DNA from: Synergistaceae bacterium
GTDB lineage: Bacteria; Synergistota; Synergistia; Synergistales; Aminobacteriaceae
DNA: 16,193 nt
Direction of reading: 5' to 3'
Assembly: GCA_017455085.1 (NCBI GenBank)
Contig: JAFTBT010000169.1
Location: forward strand, 1-16,193
The notes beneath the pieces are model-generated. The model ran no database searches. It saw nothing but the letters and a program-made list of their open reading frames with translations, and was not told where the DNA came from. Shown one piece after another: positions 1-6,288 of this stretch; position 1 is the stretch's first letter, and each line of letters starts with the position of its first letter. The position numbers and the translations under genes are program-made.

Positions 1-135
1 AGTATTGCGTGTGTACCCTAAAGAGTATTGCGTGTGTCTCCCCTAAAGAGTATTGCGTGTGTCTCCCCTAAAGAGTATTGCGTGTGTACCCTAAAGAGTA
101 TTGCGTGTGTTCCTAAAAGAGTGTTACGTGTGTTC
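1..135. repeat. Tandem repeat array, 23-25 bp units, open at the window edge
   Basis: Five complete head-to-tail units are seen at 1-23, 24-48, 49-73, 74-96 and 97-119, followed by a decayed sixth unit (120-135) that stops just before the stop codon of the neighbouring gene. Every full unit starts AGTATTGCGTGTGT and ends CTAAAG or TAAAAG. The centre varies: ACC in units 1 and 4, CTCCC in units 2 and 3, TC in unit 5. Unit lengths run 23, 25, 25, 23, 23, so the array is not a translated repeat. There are no unique spacers. It lies immediately 3' of the minus-strand HlyD-like gene, so it may be transcribed as the tail of that operon. The left end is cut by the window, so the true copy number is unknown. 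Confidence 0.9.
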
Positions 136-136
136 A

Positions 137-1078
137 TCACCATATTCTGATATTCTCGTCCCCCATTGACTGGCTCAGACTGTCCGCGTTCAGGATTAAC
201 TTGTTGCCCGGTGCTACTCCCTTCTCGATAAAAAATGTCTCCTCATCCGATGGAAACCCTTCAACTTCCCGAAGCTCCGGACTGTTCCCCTGCACCACAA
301 ACACCATATTTTTCCCAGCGCGCGTAATCACAGCAGTATCCGGCACCATCACACCTTTCTGCTCGGCAGTCACCACGCTCGCAGTAAACCTCCTCGACCG
401 CAGAATACTCGGCTGGAAAAACGGCAGACGCAAGTACACCTTCATCTTCTGCCCGGCAGACTTGTGTGTCACTACGTCAGCTTTGCGCTCCTTCCCGTCA
501 TGCTCTGTCCGGATTCTTATGGCAGGGGCATTTGGGTTTCTGACTGCCCGCTCAAGTGACGGGGTGCTGTCCAGATACGCAATGCATCTCAACGTCTGCG
601 GCTGAGGCACTAATTTTCCGATAGGCTCTCCACGCTGAAGATATGTCCCGTTCTCGATAAGCTCTGCATCATGAAACTCTGGGAACGGAGCAAAATCCGG
701 CCACAGTTTGGGATACACCCAGTTGCCTTCTTCGCCGTCAAGCCCCGGGTAAAAATACGCAGGATACGGCGCACGTACAGCTGTCCCATCCAGTGCAGCA
801 ACTATCTCGTCCTTCGCAACTATTCTCGGACGCGGTGATGGGTACGTCAGGATTCCGGTTTTCGGCGCGTATATCAACTGCTCATCCCACAAAAGTATGC
901 CGTTCAGCGGCTGCTCCTCGCTGTAGTTAGTCGTAACTGCCTCGATGATTTGCGGGTGTGATAGCCTGTAGGTGTTGTACCACAGTACGTAAACTTTGTA
1001 CCCCATCCCGAAAATGATCAGTATCACCGTGTACTGCACCAGCCTAAACGGAAGGGGAGTACCTTTTCTGCTACTCAT
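137..1078 (-). CDS. HlyD-like membrane-anchored periplasmic adaptor protein
   Basis: This is a 313-aa protein with a short basic N-terminus (SSRKG), one hydrophobic segment at about residues 13-33, and a long extracytoplasmic part. The C-terminal stretch around residues 242-263 (GVMVPDTAVITRAGKNMVFV) resembles the beta-barrel region of HlyD/RND membrane-fusion proteins, and residues 71-100 could be the lipoyl-like half. I chose the ATG at 1078 because it forms an ATGA overlap with the folE2 stop. An upstream ATG at 1156 would bury 26 basic, unconvincing residues inside folE2. Membrane-fusion proteins normally bridge an inner-membrane pump and an outer-membrane channel, but no pump is encoded nearby and the long alpha-helical hairpin of classical adaptors is not obvious. 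It is the last gene of the tyrS-to-folE2 operon. Family assignment is moderate; function is open. Confidence 0.65.
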   Translation of the reverse strand: MSSRKGTPLPFRLVQYTVILIIFGMGYKVYVLWYNTYRLSHPQIIEAVTTNYSEEQPLNGILLWDEQLIYAPKTGILTYPSPRPRIVAKDEIVAALDGTAVRAPYPAYFYPGLDGEEGNWVYPKLWPDFAPFPEFHDAELIENGTYLQRGEPIGKLVPQPQTLRCIAYLDSTPSLERAVRNPNAPAIRIRTEHDGKERKADVVTHKSAGQKMKVYLRLPFFQPSILRSRRFTASVVTAEQKGVMVPDTAVITRAGKNMVFVVQGNSPELREVEGFPSDEETFFIEKGVAPGNKLILNADSLSQSMGDENIRIW

Positions 1079-1851
1079 CGTTTGTCGCGCTCGATCTCGG
1101 CGAATGCGTCGTGATTGTGTATGCTCTCGTAGCTCGTAACGTTCAGCCTGTACCACAGCACACGTGTTTCCGCGTCAAGTTTCACGGCAAGTTCACGCAA
1201 TACATCCTCAACGAATCGGGGAGTCTCGTACGCAGTCTCAGTGATGAATTTTTCGTCCTCGCGCTTCAGGAGGGTATACAGCGGTGCGGATGCCGAAGCC
1301 TCAATCATGGCAATCATCTCCTCAAACCACAGCAAACCCTCACACCGGACACTCAACGACACTAATGCTCTCTGGTTGTGTGCGCCGTAGCTGGATATCT
1401 CACGCGAACACGGACATAGAGTCTGCACGTTCAGGCCAAGAGATATTACCATGTCGAAACACTCGCCCTCCTTGTAGCTGGCCTGTAGGGTGATGTCGCA
1501 CTTGCTGAAGCTCTCGATCCCTGACACAGGAGCTTTTTTGCGGAAGTAGTACGGGAACTCGAAGCATACGTGACTCTCGGAGGCGTTGAGCTTTTCACAC
1601 AGGCGGCGTGTTATGGCCTCAAGGTTTGCAGGTGAGACTCTGCCGTGATATTCCTCCAGCGTCTCGATGAATCTGCTCATGTGGGTGCCTCTGTATTCTC
1701 TGGGCAGCATTACGCTCATAGATACGGAAGCTATTGTGCTCTGTGTCCTGTTGTCGTGATCGAGGGCAATTATCGGGTAGCTGACTCGTGTGACTCCTAC
1801 ACGGTCTATCTGGATATTTCTGGTGTCTATTTCTTTCTGTATGTCCTTCAT
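1075..1851 (-). CDS. folE2: GTP cyclohydrolase I type IB (FolE2)
   Basis: This 258-aa enzyme of the FolE2 family (COG1469) converts GTP to 7,8-dihydroneopterin triphosphate, the entry step to folate and to queuosine. Family signatures are all present: GTHMSRF at 55-61, LCPCSREIS at 145-153 with the metal-binding/catalytic cysteine region (C146, C148), GAHNQR at 156-161 with the conserved histidine (H158), and the C-terminal TAYETPRFVEDV and ESIHNHDAFA blocks. Length fits the family. The ATG at 1851 overlaps the queD stop by 4 nt (ATGA), so translation is probably coupled; no strong separate ribosome site is seen. Type IB enzymes can use metals other than zinc, unlike FolE. Adjacent QueD uses its product directly, so this pair most likely supplies the queuosine precursor CPH4, with folate also possible. 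Confidence 0.95.
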   Translation of the reverse strand: MKDIQKEIDTRNIQIDRVGVTRVSYPIIALDHDNRTQSTIASVSMSVMLPREYRGTHMSRFIETLEEYHGRVSPANLEAITRRLCEKLNASESHVCFEFPYYFRKKAPVSGIESFSKCDITLQASYKEGECFDMVISLGLNVQTLCPCSREISSYGAHNQRALVSLSVRCEGLLWFEEMIAMIEASASAPLYTLLKREDEKFITETAYETPRFVEDVLRELAVKLDAETRVLWYRLNVTSYESIHNHDAFAEIERDKR

Positions 1852-2213
1852 GACAAATCCGAAGCCCTCACAGTTACGCAGCTGTCCTCAGTCTCCCACA
1901 CATGCACTTCATACAGCTTGCAGTTCTCCCTCGCAACACTACTCTCTATCTCCCGCCAAATCCACACGGCTATATTCTCCGCGCTCGGCTGAGTGATTAT
2001 GTCGTTGATGTACGCATGATCCAGCCTCGAAATTACTCGTTCCTTCACGATCCTCTTCAGCTCTATGAAGTCTATAATCATCCCTTCAGAATCAGGCCAG
2101 CCCTCAACCACTACACGCAGCCTATACGTATGCCCGTGAAGCCTCTCGCATTTCCCGTGATAGTGAATCAGATTATGTGCAGCGTCAAACTTGAAATCCT
2201 TGCTCAGTAACAT
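1848..2213 (-). CDS. queD: 6-carboxy-5,6,7,8-tetrahydropterin synthase (QueD/PTPS family)
   Basis: This is a 121-aa member of the 6-pyruvoyl-tetrahydropterin synthase family, of the usual QueD length. Zinc ligands are H13 (in FDAAH), H26 and H28 (in the CERLHGH motif, residues 22-28). C22 is the catalytic cysteine, the D65-H66 pair (LDH) is the partner, PSAEN at 76-80 and E107 (WET) complete the active site and pterin pocket. QueD turns dihydroneopterin triphosphate into CPH4 for queuosine. A glutamate (E23) sits next to the cysteine; in the PTPS-I/III and PTPS-III branches a glutamate that accompanies or replaces this cysteine goes with a folate-pathway activity, so a dual role cannot be excluded. 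An AAGGGGG ribosome site lies 5-6 nt before the ATG. The stop overlaps the folE2 start. Confidence 0.93.
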   Translation of the reverse strand: MLLSKDFKFDAAHNLIHYHGKCERLHGHTYRLRVVVEGWPDSEGMIIDFIELKRIVKERVISRLDHAYINDIITQPSAENIAVWIWREIESSVARENCKLYEVHVWETEDSCVTVRASDLS

Positions 2214-2227
2214 TTTTTCCCCCTTAA

Positions 2228-2259
2228 GGTCTCTTACGTATCACACTCTCGTTATTGCA
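2228..2259 (-). pseudogene. Relic copy of the acyltransferase gene 3' end
   Basis: In the 62-nt gap between the acyltransferase stop and the queD start lies a 32-nt stretch that repeats 2316-2353, a piece near the 3' end of the acyltransferase gene. Thirty of 32 aligned bases match, plus one 6-nt deletion. Read on the minus strand the relic would encode CNNESVIRKRP, against CNNVYESVIRKRP in the intact gene: the deletion removes exactly two codons and the base changes (CGC to CGT, AGG to AGA, then CCG to CCT) are synonymous. It is not in frame with the upstream gene, and a TAA follows RP directly. I read it as the tail of a former related gene or a partial duplication. Confidence 0.7.
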
Positions 2260-2275
2260 GGTGAGTAACATTTGG

Positions 2276-3142
2276 TTAGGGCCTCCACCGTTTATGCAGC
2301 CAGAACCATAAATCCGGCCTCTTGCGTATCACACTCTCGTACACGTTATTGCACTCCAGAATTATCGCCCGCATTCTCTCGTCATGACTCAGAGACATAT
2401 CCGGCATCTTCACCGGCTCACAAAATTCCACCTCATGCACAAATGGAGCATCCCTGTAGATGAACGCAGGCACTATCGGCACACCAGACAGCATAGCCAT
2501 CACAGCAGGCCCCGGCATATTCGTAGCTTCATGCCCCATGAATGGCACAGGCACCTTCCAGCTTCCGGCAACGTCATTCAGGAATGCCACATACGCACCT
2601 TTCTTCAGTGTACGCACCAGCTGCATCACTGAGGCGTTTTTGTCGAGCATGGCCATTTTTCCGCGCTCTCTGGTCTCATGAATGTAGCGGGATATGTCCT
2701 GATCGTGAAGCTCCTGATACAGTACGTTGAAGACTTTTCCGTGTTTGGCTGCATATTGTGCTGTCCAGCTACCCAACAGCTCCCAGTTCCCGAAATGCCC
2801 CGTCATGAACAACGCACCCTTGCCGCTATGAATCACGTCATCAAGAATCTCTATGTTGTGGACTTTCTTGACCCACTGGAAAGCCTGTGCCGGGTCTCTC
2901 TGGAAAGCTAGTACTTCCGTCAGAGTCCAAGCAAGATTCTCGTACACTTGACCGCGTATGTCCTTGCGCCACTGTTTTGGGCTGTGAGGGTAAGCAAGCA
3001 GCAAGTTATCATCTATGACTTTCGCGCGTGGATGAATCAGCTTCAGGAGGCCGGAGAAGAATTTGGCGGTGAGTTTTCCGCGTAAGCCTGTGCCTGAAAC
3101 TTTCTCGAAGAACTTTATTGCGCGGACTGCTGCCCTGCTCAT
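2276..3142 (-). CDS. LpxL/HtrB-family lipid acyltransferase
   Basis: This is a 288-aa protein of the bacterial lipid A biosynthesis acyltransferase family, which transfers fatty acyl chains from acyl-ACP to lipid A or related lipid acceptors at the inner membrane. The catalytic HX4E signature is H116 to E121 within GHFGNWE. Further family features are the VAFLNDV and VPVPFMGHEAT stretches (about 197-216), GPAVMAMLSGVP (about 220-231) and the C-terminal WFWLHKRW. Length is close to the usual 290-310, but the N-terminal membrane anchor of E. coli LpxL is weak or absent here. The ATG at 3142 overlaps the stop of the glycosyltransferase gene (ATGA), and AGGAAGGT lies about 10 nt upstream. Its presence argues for an LPS-bearing outer membrane. 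The acceptor cannot be told from sequence; phosphatidylinositol-mannoside type acyltransferases share the fold but would be unexpected here. Confidence 0.88.
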   Translation of the reverse strand: MSRAAVRAIKFFEKVSGTGLRGKLTAKFFSGLLKLIHPRAKVIDDNLLLAYPHSPKQWRKDIRGQVYENLAWTLTEVLAFQRDPAQAFQWVKKVHNIEILDDVIHSGKGALFMTGHFGNWELLGSWTAQYAAKHGKVFNVLYQELHDQDISRYIHETRERGKMAMLDKNASVMQLVRTLKKGAYVAFLNDVAGSWKVPVPFMGHEATNMPGPAVMAMLSGVPIVPAFIYRDAPFVHEVEFCEPVKMPDMSLSHDERMRAIILECNNVYESVIRKRPDLWFWLHKRWRP

Positions 3143-3909
3143 TGGGCTATTACCTTCCTGTAGAGAGTGATTAGTGATTCAGTACACCGGTCATGTGAAC
3201 GCCGTGACTTCAGGTAGTGCCTAGCGGATATTGCCATGTGTCGGCCTTTTTCGCCCAAGCCCAAGCGTATTATTCTGGGTAAATCATCGTCGCTGTCGTA
3301 AATGAAGTATCCTGACGGGCCGAGTATCTCCTCAACGTAGCCGGACTTCGGTGACGCAACAGCAAGCCCCCTCATCGTGAGAATCCCAGCTCTCATTGCC
3401 TCGCGTGGTGTAGCTGCATCAGCAATGTATATCCCGCTCAGTGCTTCCGGACGCAAAATCTTTCCGGATATGTCGAGGACTTCATAGTCGCCTTCAGGAA
3501 TATTCTTCTTGTCCCGGAAAAACACAGCCTTTCCGCTCTCGGGACTCATGCTGCCTAACGGATCAAACACCGGAAAAATCACAGCCTCTCCGGATTTCAG
3601 CCCCTCAGTGAAGAATCTCGAAGGCCACCCGCCCCAAGTATCACCCTCCAAAAGCGTGTGTACTGTGCGTGAATGCAGCCGGACTATACGCCACCATGCA
3701 GGAGCTTTCCCGAACAAGTGCCAGATTTCACGTTTGGTGCATATTGCCTTGATGAGTGAGGTGAATGGTTTGTGCTGGAACTCCCTTGCGCTTATCACGT
3801 TAAGCTCTATATCTTTGGAGTGGCTTCGTAACGCGGCGGCCATATCCTGAATCACCTGCTCAAGTACTCCGTTGACCGAGCTGGACACGAACCAGTTACA
3901 CGTATGCAT
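3139..3909 (-). CDS. Short GT-B (GT4-like) glycosyltransferase
   Basis: This 256-aa protein has a C-terminal half that resembles GT4 glycosyltransferases. At about 182-214 there is TPREAMRAGI, then GLAVASPKSGYVEEI, then GPSGYFIY, which matches the conserved pattern of donor-sugar binding (E in an EAM/AG helix, then the EI-G block). A DDLPRIIRLGL helix and a terminal SLITLYRKV helix end it as in the family. At the N-terminus, NGVLEQVIQDMAAAL resembles the first helix of the acceptor domain. The protein is about 100 residues shorter than typical GT4 enzymes, mostly by loss in the N-terminal domain and linker. The ATG lies 2 nt after the tyrS stop and its stop overlaps the acyltransferase start. 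The pairing with an LpxL-like enzyme suggests work on LPS core or another envelope glycolipid. Family is fairly clear, substrate unknown, and catalytic competence is unproven. Confidence 0.6.
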   Translation of the reverse strand: MHTCNWFVSSSVNGVLEQVIQDMAAALRSHSKDIELNVISAREFQHKPFTSLIKAICTKREIWHLFGKAPAWWRIVRLHSRTVHTLLEGDTWGGWPSRFFTEGLKSGEAVIFPVFDPLGSMSPESGKAVFFRDKKNIPEGDYEVLDISGKILRPEALSGIYIADAATPREAMRAGILTMRGLAVASPKSGYVEEILGPSGYFIYDSDDDLPRIIRLGLGEKGRHMAISARHYLKSRRSHDRCTESLITLYRKVIAQ

Positions 3910-3911
3910 AG

Positions 3912-5189
3912 CTAGCTCACTTCTGCCATCTGGAATTTCTTGCGGCCAATGCGGACGAATATGTATTTTCCGTTGATGAGGGTATCACGTGAGAGTTCAG
4001 CCTTCTCGTCGGAGATCTTTACGCCGTTCACGGACACACCGCCCTGACGGATTGCGCGCTTTGCCTCACCGTTGGACTCACACGCTCCGGACGCTGACAT
4101 CAAGCCCACGACTCCCGCCGGGAAATCCACACCCTGAATCTGCGTGAAAGGTACTTCCTGCTTGAGCATGTCGCAAGTCTCTTCGCTGACACCCGCAAAA
4201 TCTATCTTGGGGTTGAAAAGTATCTCGCTGGCAGTGATTACGCTCTGGGCTGTTTCCGGTGTGTGTACTAGGCTGGTAACTTCGAGTGCTAGACGTTTTT
4301 GTGCGGTGCGTCTCTCCGGTGCGGAGTTATGCTCTGCCATCACGGCGGCTATCTCGTCCAGCGGAATGAACGTGTAGAGTTTCAGGAGCTTTTCCACATC
4401 GCGGTCGTCAGTGTTGAACCAGAACTGATAGAACTTGTACGGACTAGTTTTTGTGGGGTCTAGCCAGACTGCTCCGGCTTCTGTCTTGCCGAATTTCGTA
4501 CCGGATGATGTGAGTAATAGGGGCTGTGTGAGGCCGAAGACCTCTGCTCCTGAAGTTCTGCGTATGTAGTCGGAACCGGCCAAGAGATTCCCCTGCTGGT
4601 CATTGCCTCCCATTTGCAGACGACAGTTGTAGTGTTCATTGAGGTACTTGAAATCCATAGCCTGAAGTAACACGTACGAAAACTCTGTGTAGGATATGCC
4701 CTTCGCTGGGTCTTCGAGACGTGAACGGATATACTCGCGTGCAATCAAGTTGTTGATGGAGAAATATTTACCGACATCATGCAGGACATCAAGGAATGAT
4801 ATTTTACTGAGCCAGTCGTAATTGTTGAGGAGCAGTGCGGAGTTTTTGCCGCAGTCGAAGTTCAGGAATTTGGTGAGCTGCTTCTTCACACCCTCTATGT
4901 TGTGCATTACTGCCTCAAGTGTGATCAAGTTGCGCTCCTTGCTCTTGCCTGATGGGTCTCCGATTAGGCCTGTGCCTCCGCCGGCGAGGGCGATGGGTCT
5001 GTGTCCTGCGCGTTGAAGCCAGCCGAGAGCCATTAGTGGAATAAGGTGGCCGACGTGTAGACTGTCAGCGGTGGGGTCAAAACCGACGTATGCGGTGATC
5101 ATTTCTTCGCTCATGACTTGTGAGAGTCTTTCTTCGTTAGTACACCACTCAAAATATCCGCGTTCCTTGAGAACGTCAAAAGCATTCAT
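3912..5189 (-). CDS. tyrS: Tyrosyl-tRNA synthetase
   Basis: This 425-aa class I aminoacyl-tRNA synthetase charges tRNA-Tyr with tyrosine. Evidence: HVGH (HIGH motif) at 45-48, GGGTGLIGDPSGKS at 70-83, the tyrosine/ATP region QMGGNDQQGN at 192-201, KFGKT (KMSKS equivalent) at 232-236, and a C-terminal S4 RNA-binding domain around residues 355-425 (EAKRAIRQGGVSVNG, then KYIFVRIGRKKF). Length and motif set are those of the standard bacterial TyrS. The ATG at 5189 has an AGGAGGA ribosome site 11 nt upstream (5201-5207). It appears to be the first gene of a six-gene minus-strand operon. No T-box leader fits in the short upstream region. Its operon partners FolE2 and QueD lead to queuosine, a base found in tRNA-Tyr among others. 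Confidence 0.98.
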   Translation of the reverse strand: MNAFDVLKERGYFEWCTNEERLSQVMSEEMITAYVGFDPTADSLHVGHLIPLMALGWLQRAGHRPIALAGGGTGLIGDPSGKSKERNLITLEAVMHNIEGVKKQLTKFLNFDCGKNSALLLNNYDWLSKISFLDVLHDVGKYFSINNLIAREYIRSRLEDPAKGISYTEFSYVLLQAMDFKYLNEHYNCRLQMGGNDQQGNLLAGSDYIRRTSGAEVFGLTQPLLLTSSGTKFGKTEAGAVWLDPTKTSPYKFYQFWFNTDDRDVEKLLKLYTFIPLDEIAAVMAEHNSAPERRTAQKRLALEVTSLVHTPETAQSVITASEILFNPKIDFAGVSEETCDMLKQEVPFTQIQGVDFPAGVVGLMSASGACESNGEAKRAIRQGGVSVNGVKISDEKAELSRDTLINGKYIFVRIGRKKFQMAEVS

Positions 5190-5234
5190 GTTTGTGAAAT
5201 TCCTCCTATGTGAATATGCTGGGATTTACGGGGA

Positions 5235-5240
5235 ATTATA
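5235..5240 (-). promoter_or_regulatory. Candidate -10 box of the tyrS operon
   Basis: A perfect TATAAT is read on the minus strand about 46 nt upstream of the tyrS ATG, downstream of the terminator that ends the preceding gene. No convincing -35 hexamer is found at 16-18 nt, so this is only a half-supported promoter. The predicted leader would be about 40 nt. Confidence 0.4.
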
Positions 5241-5285
5241 CTATACGGGGCGTTGTCTGGAGTGTTGTCCGACAAGTTCGCACAC

Positions 5286-5315
5286 AAAAATTCCCCCGCC
5301 TTCATGACAGGGGAA
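5286..5315 (-). terminator. Rho-independent terminator after the lipoprotein gene
   Basis: On the minus strand the arm TTCCCC (5310-5315) pairs with GGGGAA (5291-5296) across a 13-nt loop, and the 3' arm runs straight into TTTTTG (5286-5290). It sits about 40 nt after the stop of the lipoprotein gene and before the tyrS promoter, separating the two transcription units. Confidence 0.65.
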
Positions 5316-5352
5316 CTCTTTCACGATAATGCTTCTGTCTTATGGGGTGAGT

Positions 5353-6165
5353 TTACGGCTCGTAAATGAATGGGTTGGCAGTGGTTGGCTCTGTTACAAC
5401 TCCGCCGATGGTTATAGTTCCGCTGTTTTCTGGATGGTCTAGACTCCCAATGCTATATTTAGCATAATTCCCCGCAGTTACTGCAACTCTTGATACGTTG
5501 TTAGTTATGGTGATGTTGCCGTGAGTTCCGTTAGAACTACCGATTCCTGGAGCACCATCTCCACCTATCGCGTTAACAGTACCTCCATCAATGACAATAT
5601 TTCCGCAGTCCGTATTACTCATTCCTGTGATTCTGTCTAATGTGTATCCTGCGCCTATGCCTGGAGCACCACCGCCGTCGCCTTGAGCTGTGAGTGAGCC
5701 GCTGCCCATGATGGTCAGGGTATTGCCTTCTTTAACATAAATACCTGAGCGACGACTGCCTTGAAAGGATGCTCCTTTCACAACGTTAGTCCCCTCAAGA
5801 AAGAGCGTAGCATTGCCCTGGCAATATATGCCATAACGTGGTGGGTATCCGTATGAACCGTTTTCGATGGATACGTCTTTGAGGGTAACAGTTGCACCGT
5901 CAGCAATATGAATTGATAGATCGTCTCGGTAGAGTCTTCCGGTGAGAGTATCTCCACTCTGTGCGGTATAGTGCTTTGTGAGCGTAGATAGATCCACTTT
6001 TGAGCCGGTACTCTCAGGGACGGGGTCGTCATTGGTGGGCAGAGACTCTTGCTCAGACTCTTCGGGGTCTACGATTGCCAAGTTGCTGCTGCTTCCGCCA
6101 CAGCCGCCGTACGTTACTGCGCAGAAAAATACTGCCACAAGAATCCACAATACACATTTCTTCAT
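5353..6165 (-). CDS. Secreted carbohydrate-binding beta-helix lipoprotein
   Basis: This 270-aa protein has an N-terminal export signal (MKKCVLWILVAVFF) ending in YGGC; C22 would be the lipidated cysteine, with tyrosine at -3 making the lipobox slightly unusual. A Gly/Ser then acidic Pro/Ser/Glu linker (23-55) precedes repeat-rich sequence from about 66 to the end: TAQSGDTLTG, IADGATVTLKD, NATLFLEGTNVVKG, GNTLTIMGSGSLTA, then two APGIG turns (167-171 and 205-209) and GNIVIDGGTVNA / GNITITNN strands. This matches the Cthe_2159-type carbohydrate-binding right-handed beta-helix domain (described from Clostridium thermocellum). It probably displays a surface domain that binds acidic polysaccharide. 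AGGAGGA (6174-6180) precedes the ATG. It forms its own transcription unit, divergent from slt and closed by a terminator. The ligand is inference. Confidence 0.75.
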   Translation of the reverse strand: MKKCVLWILVAVFFCAVTYGGCGGSSSNLAIVDPEESEQESLPTNDDPVPESTGSKVDLSTLTKHYTAQSGDTLTGRLYRDDLSIHIADGATVTLKDVSIENGSYGYPPRYGIYCQGNATLFLEGTNVVKGASFQGSRRSGIYVKEGNTLTIMGSGSLTAQGDGGGAPGIGAGYTLDRITGMSNTDCGNIVIDGGTVNAIGGDGAPGIGSSNGTHGNITITNNVSRVAVTAGNYAKYSIGSLDHPENSGTITIGGVVTEPTTANPFIYEP

Positions 6166-6224
6166 GAGTTTGTTCCTCCTTGATAAGTATACGTGTAAAG
6201 GTAAAGTGTTGATGATTTGCGTAT

Positions 6225-6234
6225 ATTATATAAT
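6225..6234. promoter_or_regulatory. Divergent promoter centre with a palindromic -10
   Basis: The 10-bp perfect palindrome ATTATATAAT contains TATAAT on both strands, midway between the divergent lipoprotein (start 6165) and slt (start 6289). A TTGAAA on the minus strand and a TTGATG on the plus strand lie upstream at shorter than ideal spacing (about 14 nt from the nearest TATAAT). The two genes may share one overlapping promoter, so that only one can fire at a time. The -10 match is seen; activity is inference. Confidence 0.45.
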
Positions 6235-6288
6235 ACTCAAAAATTTTCAACCCCATTTACTCAACATAAGGAGTCAGGTATTTTTACG

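Noticed and set aside
1..135. CRISPR array
   Set aside because: Units follow each other directly with no unique spacers, and no cas genes are present.
201..605. Plus-strand ORF inside the HlyD-like gene
   Set aside because: It is antisense to a well-supported gene, lacks family features and a ribosome site, and ends with no coupling to anything.
2214..2275. preQ1 riboswitch ahead of queD
   Set aside because: The gap is only 62 nt, half of it is the acyltransferase relic, and no preQ1-I core was seen.
5190..5285. Tyrosine T-box leader for tyrS
   Set aside because: The space between the terminator and the start codon is too short for a T-box with specifier loop and antiterminator.
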